Origin: Candidatus Nitrosacidococcus sp. I8 | GTDB lineage: Bacteria; Pseudomonadota; Gammaproteobacteria; Nitrosococcales; Nitrosococcaceae | NCBI RefSeq assembly: GCF_945836005.1 | Contig: NZ_OX241534.1 | Location: forward strand, 1,229,501 to 1,293,500 | Length of the DNA stretch: 64,000 nucleotides | Direction: 5' to 3' | Program-made: the position numbers and the translations under genes | Notes under the pieces: generated by a model | What the model saw: only the letters and a program-made list of their open reading frames with translations | The model's database searches: none | Told to the model about the DNA's origin: nothing | Shown: one piece after another, positions 9,212 through 17,690 of the stretch | Numbering within the stretch: position 1 is the stretch's first letter | Layout: each line of letters starts with the position of its first letter

Positions 9212-10660
9212 ATGGCTGAAACACAAAAAGCATCGGCAGATATTGGTATTGTAGGTCTGGGTGTAATGGGAGCCAATTTAGGTCTGAACATTGCTGAAAA
9301 TGGATTTACGGTAGTCGCCTATGATCGGGACTCTAGCAAAGGATCTCATCTTACAAATATGGCACAAGAGCAGCTTTCCGATCCAAATAAAGTCAATGCT
9401 TATAACGATATTACCCAATTCATTGTCGCTTTAAAAAAGCCAAGAACTATTTTGATGCTTGTGCCTGCAGGAGCCCCTGTGGACGCAGTTATTCGTGATT
9501 TTGCCCCACACCTTGAAGCAGGTGATATTATGATTGATGGGGGCAATTCTTTTTTTAAGGATACTAATCGTCGGGTTGATGAATTAGCAAAGAAAAATAT
9601 CCATTTTATGGGGATGGGTATTTCTGGTGGTGAATCAGGTGCTCGTCACGGCCCTAGCTTAATGCCCGGTGGAGATCGTACTGCTTGGGAACATGCAAAA
9701 CCTATACTAGAAGCAGCAGCAGCAAAAGCAGATGGAGAGCCTTGTGTAGGCTGGTTAGGTAGAGGTGCTGCAGGTCACTATGTAAAAATGGTACACAATG
9801 GTATTGAGTATGGTTTAATGGAGTTGATTACTGAAAGCTACGATATTATGCATCGTGGGCTTGGTTTAAATTTAGAAGAGCTCCATAAAATCTATAAAAA
9901 ATGGACCAAAGGTCCCATGGGCGGATTCCTCATGGAGATTACTGCCGATGTGTTAGTGCAAAAAGATCCTTTAGGTGATGGTTATATCCTTCCTAAAATT
10001 TTAGATACAGCACACCAAAAAGGAACAGGCCTTTGGACTTCAGAGGAGAGTTTAACCTTACAAGCTCCTACTCCTGTCATTGATGCAGCAGTTACTCAAC
10101 GAGTACTTTCATCTACTAAAGATCAACGGCTACAGGCAAGCCAAAAGTTAGCAGGACCTAAATCTAATATCTCCTTTAGTGGGGATAAAACTGCATTTAT
10201 TGCTGAGCTAGGCAATGCACTTTATGGGGCAATGATGCTTACTTATGCTCAAGGTATCCACCTACTTCAAGTTGCTAACAAAGCTTATGATTATGGATTA
10301 GTGTTAGAAACAGTCGCAGCAGTTTGGCGTGAAGGGTGTATTATCCGCTCCCAACTACTAAAGGATTTACGCAATGTTTATCAAAATAACCCAGATCTAA
10401 TTAACCCAATTCTAGATACGGATTACGGTGCTAAGATAGCTAATACCCAAGAAAATATACGCAAGGTAATTACTACCGCAACTCCTTGGGGATTACCCAT
10501 TCCAGGGTTTACTTCTGCATTAAGTTATTACGATACCTACCGCAGTGTTCAATTACCTGCCAATCTACTTCAAGCACAACGGGATTATTTTGGAGCCCAT
10601 ACCTTCGAACGGGTAGATCAGGAAGGTACTTTCCATATTCAATGGTCTACCACGGAGTAA
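9212..10660 (+). CDS. gnd: 6-phosphogluconate dehydrogenase, decarboxylating
   Basis: It oxidises 6-phosphogluconate to ribulose 5-phosphate and CO2 with NADP+ in the cytosolic oxidative pentose phosphate pathway. The 482 residues match the long (E. coli-type) enzyme. Visible are the Rossmann motif GIVGLGVMGANLGLN near 13-27, the substrate loop MGISGGESGARHGPSLMPGG, and the catalytic HYVKMVHNGIEYG. The C-terminal tail with FERVDQEGTFHIQW is also typical. The ATG at 9212 is preferred to the TTG at 9197 because GGAG at 9199-9202 is well spaced from it and the product then begins MAETQ. zwf follows 3 bases later, so the two are co-transcribed. Confidence 0.96.
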   Translation: MAETQKASADIGIVGLGVMGANLGLNIAENGFTVVAYDRDSSKGSHLTNMAQEQLSDPNKVNAYNDITQFIVALKKPRTILMLVPAGAPVDAVIRDFAPHLEAGDIMIDGGNSFFKDTNRRVDELAKKNIHFMGMGISGGESGARHGPSLMPGGDRTAWEHAKPILEAAAAKADGEPCVGWLGRGAAGHYVKMVHNGIEYGLMELITESYDIMHRGLGLNLEELHKIYKKWTKGPMGGFLMEITADVLVQKDPLGDGYILPKILDTAHQKGTGLWTSEESLTLQAPTPVIDAAVTQRVLSSTKDQRLQASQKLAGPKSNISFSGDKTAFIAELGNALYGAMMLTYAQGIHLLQVANKAYDYGLVLETVAAVWREGCIIRSQLLKDLRNVYQNNPDLINPILDTDYGAKIANTQENIRKVITTATPWGLPIPGFTSALSYYDTYRSVQLPANLLQAQRDYFGAHTFERVDQEGTFHIQWSTTE

Positions 10661-10663
10661 ATT

Positions 10664-12196
10664 ATGAATTCTAAGGATTCTAATGCCCAACACCCACCTA
10701 CAGTCTTTGTACTGTTTGGTGCAGGTGGCGATCTCTCTTGGCGATTAATTATTCCGGCACTATTTAATCTCCATGTGGGTAAGCATCTCCCAGAACAATT
10801 CGCAATTATTGGGGTGGATCATCAAGATTATACGGATAAATCCCTAGCAGAACACTATCGGGAAAGCATACAACAATATTCTCGCTACGGATCTTGTAGC
10901 GAGGATACTTGGCAGTCTTTTTTGCAATTGATTCATTATCATAAAGGAGATATTACTGCTCAACCTTGTTATGATGAGTTGGCAGATCTTATTGCAAAGC
11001 AAAATAAAGCTTGGGGGCATCATCAACACAAAGAACAAATTTTTTATCTTGCTACACCACCGTTTCTATTCTCAGGCATTGCTAAAGGGTTAGGTACTGC
11101 AGGTCTTTCTCGAGATCGGGAATATTCAAGAATTGTTGTAGAAAAACCTTTAGGTCGCAGTTTAGAAACTTTTAATGAAATTAATTGTGTATTAAGAACC
11201 TATTTCAAGGAAAGGCAAATTTATCGTATTGATCATTTTCTTGGTAAAGAGAATGTGCAAAATATCCTTGCTTTCCGTTTTGCAAATCCTATTTTTGAAC
11301 CTATTTGGAACCGAAACTATATTGATAGTGTTACTATTACTGTAGCTGAAACTTTAGGGGTGGAACACCGAGCTGCTTTCTATGAAACAGCAGGTGCGAT
11401 GCGAGATATGGTACAAAATCATGTACTTCAACTCTTGTGTTTAGTTGCGATGGAACCACCAGTTACTTTTAGTGCAGATGACATTCGAGATCGTAGAATG
11501 GGGGTGATGCATTCACTGAGACCTATTTCAAAAGATCAAGTAAATCGCTATGCCGCTCGCGGTCAATATGGAATCGGCTGGGTTAATGGTGCTAAAGTAG
11601 TAGGTTATCGAGAAGAAGAAGGGATTAACCCTAATTCAAATACAGAAACTTATTGCGCCTTGCAACTTCATGTGGATAATTGGCGCTGGCAAGGTGTGCC
11701 TTTCTACCTGCGCACAGGAAAGAGACTATCTGCTAAAGTTTCAGAAATTTCAATTCGTTTTAGGGATGTACCTCATCAAGCCTTTCCTGCTTCTGCAGGA
11801 TTAAATGCACGGCCTGCTCAACTAATAATTAGGCTGCAACCCGATGAGGGAATTATTCTTAAGTTTTTAGCAAAGCAACCGGGGCAAGAACTGGTTTTAC
11901 GTCCTGTAGATATGCGTTTTAGTTATAGTGATTCTTTTAAAGCACCTTCTCCTGACGCCTATGAAACCCTCCTATGGGATATTATGCGAAATGATGCCAC
12001 TCTTTTTGTGAGATCAGATCAAGTGGAGGCAGCATGGGAGTTATTAATGCCGATCCTTGATGTTTGGGAGAATAATCAAGCAGTCAGCTTTCCTAATTAT
12101 TCTGCTGGTACGTGGGGGCCGGAAACTGCTGAGTTGCTAGCTTCTCGTGAAGGAAGGAGTTGGTTTAACCCAGCTTTATTTGAATTTATCAAGTAA
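10664..12196 (+). CDS. zwf: Glucose-6-phosphate 1-dehydrogenase
   Basis: It oxidises glucose 6-phosphate to 6-phosphogluconolactone and makes NADPH. The 510 residues are normal for the family. The N-terminal nucleotide motif reads FGAGGDLSWRLIIPALFNL, where most members have GASGDLAxRKLxPALxxL. EKPLGRS follows, and then the signature RIDHFLGKENVQNILAFRFAN near 185-206 with the active-site His/Asp/Lys. It is coupled to gnd with a 3-base gap. The order gnd-zwf with no 6-phosphogluconolactonase gene (pgl) between them is less common than zwf-pgl. A terminator lies at 12228-12275. Confidence 0.95.
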   Translation: MNSKDSNAQHPPTVFVLFGAGGDLSWRLIIPALFNLHVGKHLPEQFAIIGVDHQDYTDKSLAEHYRESIQQYSRYGSCSEDTWQSFLQLIHYHKGDITAQPCYDELADLIAKQNKAWGHHQHKEQIFYLATPPFLFSGIAKGLGTAGLSRDREYSRIVVEKPLGRSLETFNEINCVLRTYFKERQIYRIDHFLGKENVQNILAFRFANPIFEPIWNRNYIDSVTITVAETLGVEHRAAFYETAGAMRDMVQNHVLQLLCLVAMEPPVTFSADDIRDRRMGVMHSLRPISKDQVNRYAARGQYGIGWVNGAKVVGYREEEGINPNSNTETYCALQLHVDNWRWQGVPFYLRTGKRLSAKVSEISIRFRDVPHQAFPASAGLNARPAQLIIRLQPDEGIILKFLAKQPGQELVLRPVDMRFSYSDSFKAPSPDAYETLLWDIMRNDATLFVRSDQVEAAWELLMPILDVWENNQAVSFPNYSAGTWGPETAELLASREGRSWFNPALFEFIK

Positions 12197-12227
12197 TCTA
12201 AGAAATACTACTCTCCATATCCTATGC

Positions 12228-12275
12228 GCTAAGGAGCATTCAAACGTTTTGAGTACTCCTTAGCACTGTTTTTAT
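12228..12275 (+). terminator. Terminator of gnd-zwf, overlapping the end of the facing gene
   Basis: GCTAAGGAG (12228-12236) pairs with CTCCTTAGC (12256-12264). The loop contains a smaller CAAA/TTTG pairing, and ACTGTTTTTAT follows. It lies inside the 3' coding end of the minus-strand gene at 12229-12657. Confidence 0.7.
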
Positions 12276-12657
12276 AGCTTACTCTAGATCGGAAATCCCC
12301 TATCAATACCTTAAAGCGTCTATGATCACAAAAGCTTATATAAAGCTGATCATTTTCTACATAATAAATCGCATCTTGATAAAATAACTGCCCCATATTA
12401 CAGGCAATATCAAAACTTATCTCTGCAGCCCAGCCCGGTTCTGCATGCCCGCTAGTAGGCGAGTAACCTGTCACCCTCTTTATCCAATCTGATTGCTTTT
12501 GTAATTCACTCCAAAGGTTTTTATCCGCCCTATTATTTCTTTCCTTAGTCCATATTTCCCCCGTAGTAGCGTAAGCGGTAATAATTGCAAACTCATTAGC
12601 CCAATTTGTTATATAAAAGGGGGTTTTAAAATGAGTCTCAGAATAAACTGGATTCAT
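12229..12657 (-). CDS. DUF3293-like protein
   Basis: This is a 142-residue soluble protein with no signal or membrane segment. Conserved-looking features are EFAIITAYATTGEIW near 22-36 (the family usually shows a phi-TAxNP-like strand here), N-R-x-x-N spacing in the following helix, and SGHAEPGWAAEISFDIACNMGQLF near 70-95, followed by a strand-rich end with YISFCDHRRFKVL. This matches my memory of DUF3293, a small family of unknown function. The start ATG is clear, but no strong Shine-Dalgarno was seen. Its 3' end carries the zwf terminator in antisense. Coding is likely; the family name is moderately sure. Confidence 0.6.
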   Translation of the reverse strand: MNPVYSETHFKTPFYITNWANEFAIITAYATTGEIWTKERNNRADKNLWSELQKQSDWIKRVTGYSPTSGHAEPGWAAEISFDIACNMGQLFYQDAIYYVENDQLYISFCDHRRFKVLIGDFRSRVSYKNSAKEYSKRLNAP

Positions 12658-13178
12658 TAAGTGCGAAGTAACTTATTTGTAGGAAAAGAGCTCCTTTACA
12701 TACTTTAAGAGCTTACTAATTACACGATTAAAAATAAAAAAATGCTATTATTTTAATTTAAGTGATAATTTTTAATTATTATAACCCTTAAGGATAGTAC
12801 ATAATTTTTATCTTTCAAGGAAAGATTTTATTTTTTTACACAAGGAAGTTTTTTCTTTATGGAGCATTATTTTATGACAATAAAAGAAATATTATTTACT
12901 TTTATAATTACAGTTTTAAATATTAATCTAGTCTATGGATCAGTTATCTATTAATGGGTACCAAACACAGATGTACCTGAGAGTCTGAGAATTTTTGCTG
13001 GCAAGATCATAGTTCCTGTAAACTCACCTAAGAAAGCCATCTTTCCTTATTTATTCCTCCTCAAACCCTAAACTTCAATTTTCCTTCTATAAAATAGTAC
13101 GCTTATGGATGATTATTTAGCTTGAAATACTTTCCCGCTAGTTTTATTAGATAGAAATAAGAAGAAAATGCATCTATT
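12658..13178. other. Intergenic stretch, AT-rich, holding one decayed small ORF
   Basis: The 521 bases between the DUF3293-like gene and tRNA-Lys hold no intact gene of normal size. The only coding-like signal is the interrupted reading frame at 12874-13071, described separately. No hairpin with a T-tail and no repeat stood out in the rest. Confidence 0.5.
12874..13071 (+). pseudogene. Possible remnant of a small exported protein (in-frame stop)
   Basis: A GGAG box at 12861 precedes ATG 12874. The 26-codon product (MTIKEILFTFIITVLN...) looks like a signal peptide and stops at TAA 12952. The same frame then stays open for 38 more codons (WVPNTDVPESLRIFAGKI...) up to 13071. A signal peptide with nothing behind it, followed by an open frame with normal amino-acid composition, suggests a gene killed by a nonsense change. 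I do not recognise the family, and chance is a real alternative. Confidence 0.3.
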
Positions 13179-13254
<76 letters not shown>

Positions 13255-13268
13255 AAAGTCATTGAAGG

Positions 13269-13344
13269 TGGGGTGAGCGATGGGAATCGAACCCACGACC
13301 ACAGGAATCACAATCCTATGCTCTACCTATTGAGCTACGCTCAC
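13269..13344 (-). tRNA. tRNA-His (anticodon GUG)
   Basis: The minus strand has acceptor GTGAGCG/CGCTCAC, anticodon loop TTGTGAT (anticodon GTG), discriminator C73 and encoded CCA. The base just upstream is G, the G-1 characteristic of tRNA-His. It lies 14 bases upstream of tRNA-Lys in the same direction, probably in one transcript. Confidence 0.94.
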
Positions 13345-13441
13345 CATATAAATTATCCATCATTATACCCGAATTATATTAATTAGGTACAATGGAATTT
13401 ATTGTAGTAGACAGAAAATTCTTATTAGATGGAGGTAAGTT

Positions 13442-13756
13442 ATGGCAAGTGATGATGGAATGATATTTATGGCGCATTGGACCCATACCCCTGAAAATTG
13501 TCCCGGCAGGAGCAAAGAAGGGGCTACTATGCTCAATGATTTTTGGGCAGGACGGAAACAGGCGGAAAAAAATGGGGTAAAAATTCTAAGTGCCTATGTA
13601 GCTGCCACAGAACATACGTATTATATTACCGTCCAAGCTAAAGATTACCAAACTATGCTGGAATTCTTTGAGATCCTTGCCCCTACTCAAACAGGCAATA
13701 TTCATCCAGTGACTACCATGGATAAATGGACAGATCATATTAATCCAAATAAATAG
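13442..13756 (+). CDS. Small conserved-looking cytosolic protein, function unknown
   Basis: This is a 104-residue product with a strong Shine-Dalgarno (GGAGG about 7 bases before ATG 13442) and its own terminator at 13784. It has no signal peptide or membrane segment. The pattern (a strand MIFMAHWTHTPENC, a helix with FWAGRKQAEKNGV, strands KILSAYVAATEHTYYITVQA, then helix DYQTMLEFFEIL) suggests a ferredoxin-like dimeric alpha-beta barrel, as in EthD/DUF3303-type proteins. I do not recognise a specific family. It is a monocistronic gene between a tRNA pair and a restriction-modification locus. Coding is quite sure; function is not. Confidence 0.75.
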   Translation: MASDDGMIFMAHWTHTPENCPGRSKEGATMLNDFWAGRKQAEKNGVKILSAYVAATEHTYYITVQAKDYQTMLEFFEILAPTQTGNIHPVTTMDKWTDHINPNK

Positions 13757-13783
13757 GAAAAAAATAAGTATTTCAGAGAAAGA

Positions 13784-13821
13784 GTAAGGGTATTTGTTTA
13801 AATGATACCCTTACTTCATTT
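13784..13821 (+). terminator. Terminator of the gene at 13442
   Basis: GTAAGGGTAT (13784-13793) pairs perfectly with ATACCCTTAC (13805-13814) and is followed by TTCATTT. It may also serve the facing restriction gene, whose stop codon is at 13820-13822. Confidence 0.7.
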
Positions 13822-14575
13822 AATCTCCAAAAAGCATTACAGGATTAATTCTAAATTGTAGCATTTTAGCTATATCTCGCCCTTCATCTCCCCTTTTTCG
13901 TTGCATCGTAATGTTTCCAATTTTTAGACTACCTTGTTTGGTAATTTTCACAGGCCCATTGCCAAAGGTATTCATACATAGCATGATTAATTGATTTTAA
14001 AGCCCAGCGACTTTCCTCATTGATCACAAGTGCAACTAACATCCACCCTGCTGAAAATTTCCCCCTACCCTTTAAAAGATCTGAAACAATTAAAATTTAT
14101 CTTTATTAAAACAATCAATGATTTTATTTTGATCTGCTTCATCCATTTCATTTAAAAACATCCGTCTTTTATCTCGGCAGCCTGATTTTATCGGAGGAAT
14201 TTCACCAGTAAAGCATTTTAGAATTCTTGTAATATCTTCTGGCATTTCCCAAAGTGCAGTATATTTATCTATCCACCTCTTATCTATTTGGTTAAATCCC
14301 TGTGGGTTACTCACTAATTTTATGGATAAATTCTCTGCAGCAATGGCTTGTTTTAAATAAATGGTGATTTGTACTTGCACATCGGTTTTATAGCCATGCA
14401 ATTTTATTGCAATGACCTTTTCAATCTCTACTACGACATAGCCCATTATTCCTAGCCATGTTTGAGTATCTTCATCTTTTTGCCAATTGTTAAACTTTTG
14501 TACAATATCGTTTTCATTTTTAAATCCATTTTTTGCTGTTTGAGAGCCAAGAGCGATTAAATCTTTTTTAGCCAT
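13820..14575 (-). pseudogene. Type II restriction endonuclease, broken by two frameshifts
   Basis: The start is the ATG at 14575 (MAKKDLIALGSQ), overlapping the methyltransferase stop by 8 bases, so the two were translationally coupled. The first frame gives 161 residues, including HGYKTDVQVQI and GFNQIDKRWIDKYTALW, and stops at 14090. Sense continues in another frame from about 14096 (ILIVSDLLKGRGKFSAGWML) to about 13985, then returns to the first frame (TFGNGPVKITKQGSLKIGN, TMQRKRGDEGRDIAKMLQF, closing FGD) and ends at 13820. The last block (IxMQRKxGDxGR...MLQFxINP) is typical of the C-terminal end of several type II nucleases. A lost A in the AAA run at 14096-14098 and an extra base near 13971-13985 explain both shifts. 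The whole would be about 250 residues. Its recognition site cannot be told from sequence. Confidence 0.8.
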
Positions 14576-15536
14576 AATAGCGAGTATAGTTAAGTACACT
14601 ACAACCAATAGCTTCTATAACGCTCACTGTCATGGCATTGCCTGCTTGGCTTAGTAAACGGCTATCTGAAATTTTTCCTTTTACTCTTTCAGCCAAATAT
14701 TTTGGAATCCCTTGTAGTAATAAGGACTCAAAGCCAGATAGTTTTCTCAATTTTCCTTCTCGAGTGTATAAAATGCCATGGCGCCCTGTGCGGAGTGTGG
14801 GTATTTTGTTCTTATATAACCTTAAATCAGATTGGCGGGTGTCTAAAACTAGATAATCCTCTGAGCATAGTTGCTCAATAGTGAATAACCCTTGATTGTA
14901 TTTATTATTTAAATACTTTAAGAAGGTTTGATAGGTTTTATTTTTTTCATTAAGCTCTATCTCTATGCCATCGATTAAATAATTTCGTAAATTAGGTGAA
15001 TCGATTGGCTCTGCCCATGAAAACAATTGATGGGTTACCAAGTCTTTTCTAATACCTATTAAATAAATCCGCTCTCGCATTTGTGGGATACCATAATCAA
15101 TGCTATTGAGCACTTGGTGATAAACTTGGTAACCGGCTTGATTGAGATCATTTAAAATGATAGTGAACGTTTTCCCCCTATCGTGGTTCATCAATCCTTT
15201 TACATTTTCTAAAATAAAATAGGGCAAATGCTTTGCTTTCATGATATTAATCAGACCATAAATGATTTGCCCTCGATCATCTTCTATCCCTTTTCGTTGC
15301 CCCACAATGGAAAAAGACTGGCATGGAAATCCTGCAATCATCAGCTCAAAGTCAGGTAAATCATTGGGGTTAATTTCCATTAAATCCCCGTAATTTTTTT
15401 CTGCCTGCCCAAAAAATGCTTGATAAGTATATTCTGAATCTATATCTATCTCAGAAAAACCGATACATTGCAGTCCTATATTTTCAAGACCCATACGCCC
15501 TGTACCAATTCCTGCACAAAAATCAAAAAATCTCAT
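14568..15536 (-). CDS. DNA (cytosine-5-)-methyltransferase of a type II R-M system
   Basis: This intact 322-residue C5-cytosine methyltransferase protects or marks its DNA site using SAM. Motifs in order: I, FDFCAGIGTGRMGLE at 3-17; IV, AGFPCQSFSIVGQRKG near 88-103 with the catalytic PCQ Cys; VI, ENVKGL; VIII, QMRERIYLIGI; a target-recognition region around 200-275 containing PTLRTGRHGILY; IX/X, FESLLLQGIP and SQAGNAMTVSVIEAIG. The start ATG at 15536 is only three codons before motif I, as is usual. Its cognate nuclease gene follows with an 8-base overlap and is broken, so this enzyme now probably acts as an orphan. The closest specificity is unknown. Confidence 0.92.
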   Translation of the reverse strand: MRFFDFCAGIGTGRMGLENIGLQCIGFSEIDIDSEYTYQAFFGQAEKNYGDLMEINPNDLPDFELMIAGFPCQSFSIVGQRKGIEDDRGQIIYGLINIMKAKHLPYFILENVKGLMNHDRGKTFTIILNDLNQAGYQVYHQVLNSIDYGIPQMRERIYLIGIRKDLVTHQLFSWAEPIDSPNLRNYLIDGIEIELNEKNKTYQTFLKYLNNKYNQGLFTIEQLCSEDYLVLDTRQSDLRLYKNKIPTLRTGRHGILYTREGKLRKLSGFESLLLQGIPKYLAERVKGKISDSRLLSQAGNAMTVSVIEAIGCSVLNYTRYYG

Positions 15537-15614
15537 GCTATCTATGATAGTTTTTAAGCGTTAAATGGGAAACAGAAAAGTAAGGTGGGGTGGGGGTAAG
15601 TGTCTTATAAGGCT

Positions 15615-15975
15615 TGGTGGAGGCGGCGGGAATTGAACCCGCGTCCGTAAATCCTCCGCCTTTGGTTCTACATGCTTATCCCAATCTTTAAATTTAACTA
15701 GACTACAGCCCGATGGGCAAGGAAATAGCTAGCGATCCTAGTAAAGGTTTAGCAGGTTAGCCCTAGGCTACCTTCCTGCGATCTTGTGAGTATGACGCCT
15801 GAACTCTGAACGCACAAGCACGGCTCCAGCCAGACGGCACCCTACTGGGTATTAAGCAGCGAGTGCGAAGTTGTCGTCGTTGGCAACTATAATTTTTGCA
15901 GGGTGATTAACGAGGGCTCTGCACCTCGACATGCCCCTCAGGTTTTGCGATCCACGTCGAAGCCAGGTCGCCCCC
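15615..15975 (-). ncRNA. ssrA: tmRNA (ssrA)
   Basis: The 5' end GGGGGCG pairs with CGCCTCC just before A-CCA at the 3' end, forming the tRNA-like acceptor. The T-arm GCGGGTTCAATTCCCGC is present. The tag reading frame at 15852-15884 (minus) encodes ANDDNFALAA followed by TAA, a normal gammaproteobacterial proteolysis tag. The length is 361 bases, one-piece. It rescues stalled ribosomes together with SmpB, whose gene lies 486 bases upstream. Confidence 0.96.
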
Positions 15976-15979
15976 AAGT

Positions 15980-15985
15980 AGTATA
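15980..15985 (-). promoter_or_regulatory. Candidate -10 element of ssrA
   Basis: TATACT on the minus strand lies 4 bases upstream of the predicted tmRNA 5' end. No convincing -35 is seen at the expected distance; the upstream DNA is AT-rich. Confidence 0.35.
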
Positions 15986-16461
15986 CTAAAGAGATATACA
16001 AGTTATTTTAACTTAAAAAAGAGAGTAAATCTAATCAATAAGTTATATTAGCGTTATCATATTTTTATTATAGATGATTTCATTAAATGGTAACACACTA
16101 CAAAAAGGTTTGGTAAAAAAGTAAAGAATATAAACTAGCAATGTCAGATGTATTTAAGCTACTAACTATAGGAGTTAGTGCAATATTAGAGGGGTAATTT
16201 GAAATTGAGGAAGTAACAGAGAAATATTACTTACTAGAGATAGTTTAATGTTTTGAATACTAGAGGCAGAAAATTGATTCTCCCCAAAAGAAATAGCCTT
16301 TACTTGATTACTGAACCATTTCTATTTTCTAGTTAAATATACAGTATTTTTTACTATACTACTTAAAAACAGTTAAAGTGACTTAGTGTAAAGAATGAGA
16401 TTGTCATAGTACTCCTGCGAGAATTACTATATGAAGATAGAATTTTTATAAGCTACTCACG
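15986..16461. other. Non-coding spacer between ssrA and smpB
   Basis: In these 476 AT-rich bases I find no ORF of credible size, repeat or strong hairpin. One 14-codon minus-strand ORF with a GGAG box near 16415 exists, but it is too short to support. Confidence 0.5.
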
Positions 16462-16953
16462 TTAATAAGCCGTAACCTTTGCAATCCGCTCCTTTTGTCG
16501 TCGCCACTCTTTTTCTTTTTCATCAGCCCGTTTATCATACTTATGCTTACCTTTAGCCAGAGCAATCTCTAGTTTTGCTAGACCTTTTTTCCAATAAAGA
16601 GCTAGTGGAATAAGTGCATAACCCCGCCGCTCTACAGCACCGATCAACTTTCTAAGCTCCTCTACATTAAGGAGGAGTTTGCGGTTTCTTTGAGTATCTG
16701 GGTGAATATGAGTAGATGCACTGGCGAGCGGGCTAATATGGGCGCCAAACAACCAAGCTTCTCCTTTTTTAAGGAAGCAATAACTTTCATTGAGCTGGGC
16801 ATGGCCTGCTCTTAAACTTTTTACCTCCCAACCTTCAAGCACCAGCCCAGCTTCATATCTAGTTTCAATAAAATATTCATGGCGTGCCCTGCGATTTAAT
16901 GCAATGGTGCTATTAGTACCTTTTGTAGGCTGTTTAGGTTTACTTTTACTCAT
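16462..16953 (-). CDS. smpB: SsrA-binding protein SmpB
   Basis: It binds tmRNA and brings it to stalled ribosomes in trans-translation. The 163 residues include the family hallmarks [29 protein letters not shown] near 20-48, [45 protein letters not shown] and the basic tail starting [18 protein letters not shown] Lys-rich N-terminus precedes the core. It is transcribed in the same direction as ssrA downstream and divergently from ratA. Confidence 0.96.
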   Translation of the reverse strand: MSKSKPKQPTKGTNSTIALNRRARHEYFIETRYEAGLVLEGWEVKSLRAGHAQLNESYCFLKKGEAWLFGAHISPLASASTHIHPDTQRNRKLLLNVEELRKLIGAVERRGYALIPLALYWKKGLAKLEIALAKGKHKYDKRADEKEKEWRRQKERIAKVTAY

Positions 16954-17249
16954 TTCAATTTTTTAATTAAATACACTATTACTTTTATCATACTATTGAA
17001 ATAGAAGGTAAATCTACTTAAATTTAAAGTAAACCTAAAATAACTAGAACAGTAGCTGTAATAGATCAAATAATGAATGCTATAAAATATTGGGTATATT
17101 AGCGAGCTAAATTTTTTTTCAGTAGTAATTTTGTTTTAAAAAATTAGAAATTTATTAGTTTAAGAAGCTAAAATACAACAACTCTTTATAGTTAAATTAG
17201 TTACTAACTAAATTTAACTACAAACTTTAAATGGTGGTTGATTATTCAT

Positions 17250-17690
17250 ATGACTAAAATAGATCGCAGTGCATTAGTACCTTATACTCCAGCAGAAATG
17301 TATACTTTAGTAAATAATATTGAAGCTTATTCTCAATTTCTTCCTTGGTGCCGCTCTACCCAAGTCTATAACCGTGATGAAGAAAGCGTACGTGCTAGCA
17401 TAGAAATTGCTAAGGGTCCTATCCATAAATCATTTACTACCCATAATAAGTTAGAACAAGATAAAACCATAACTATGGAATTAGTAGAAGGTCCCTTTAG
17501 CCACTTAGAGGGTATATGGCACTTTAACCCTATTGGAGAAAATCAAGGATGCCGAGTTTCTTTAACGATGGAATTTGAGTTTTCTAGCAAAATGATTGGT
17601 CTTGCTTTAGGTCCAATTTTTAGTGAAATTACTTCTACTATGGTAGACGCATTTTGCCATCGTGCGAGAGATTACTATGGACAACGTTAA
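17250..17690 (+). CDS. ratA: RatA-family START/COQ10-like protein
   Basis: This 146-residue single-domain SRPBCC (START-like) protein has VPYTPAEMYTLVNNIEAYSQFLPWC near 11-35, the family signature, and ends with MVDAFCHRARDYYG. E. coli RatA was described as a ribosome-association toxin; COQ10 homologues bind ubiquinone. The second role fits a coq7-containing genome equally well. The frame is open from TTG 17238, but ATG 17250 gives the normal start MTKIDRSALV. rnfH starts inside its 3' end (14-base overlap), the usual ratA-rnfH coupling, and smpB is divergent, also a common arrangement. Confidence 0.9.
   Translation: MTKIDRSALVPYTPAEMYTLVNNIEAYSQFLPWCRSTQVYNRDEESVRASIEIAKGPIHKSFTTHNKLEQDKTITMELVEGPFSHLEGIWHFNPIGENQGCRVSLTMEFEFSSKMIGLALGPIFSEITSTMVDAFCHRARDYYGQR

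Noticed and set aside
16380-16425. A 14-codon minus-strand ORF with a GGAG box between smpB and ssrA
   Set aside because: Too short to separate from chance; no composition or motif support.
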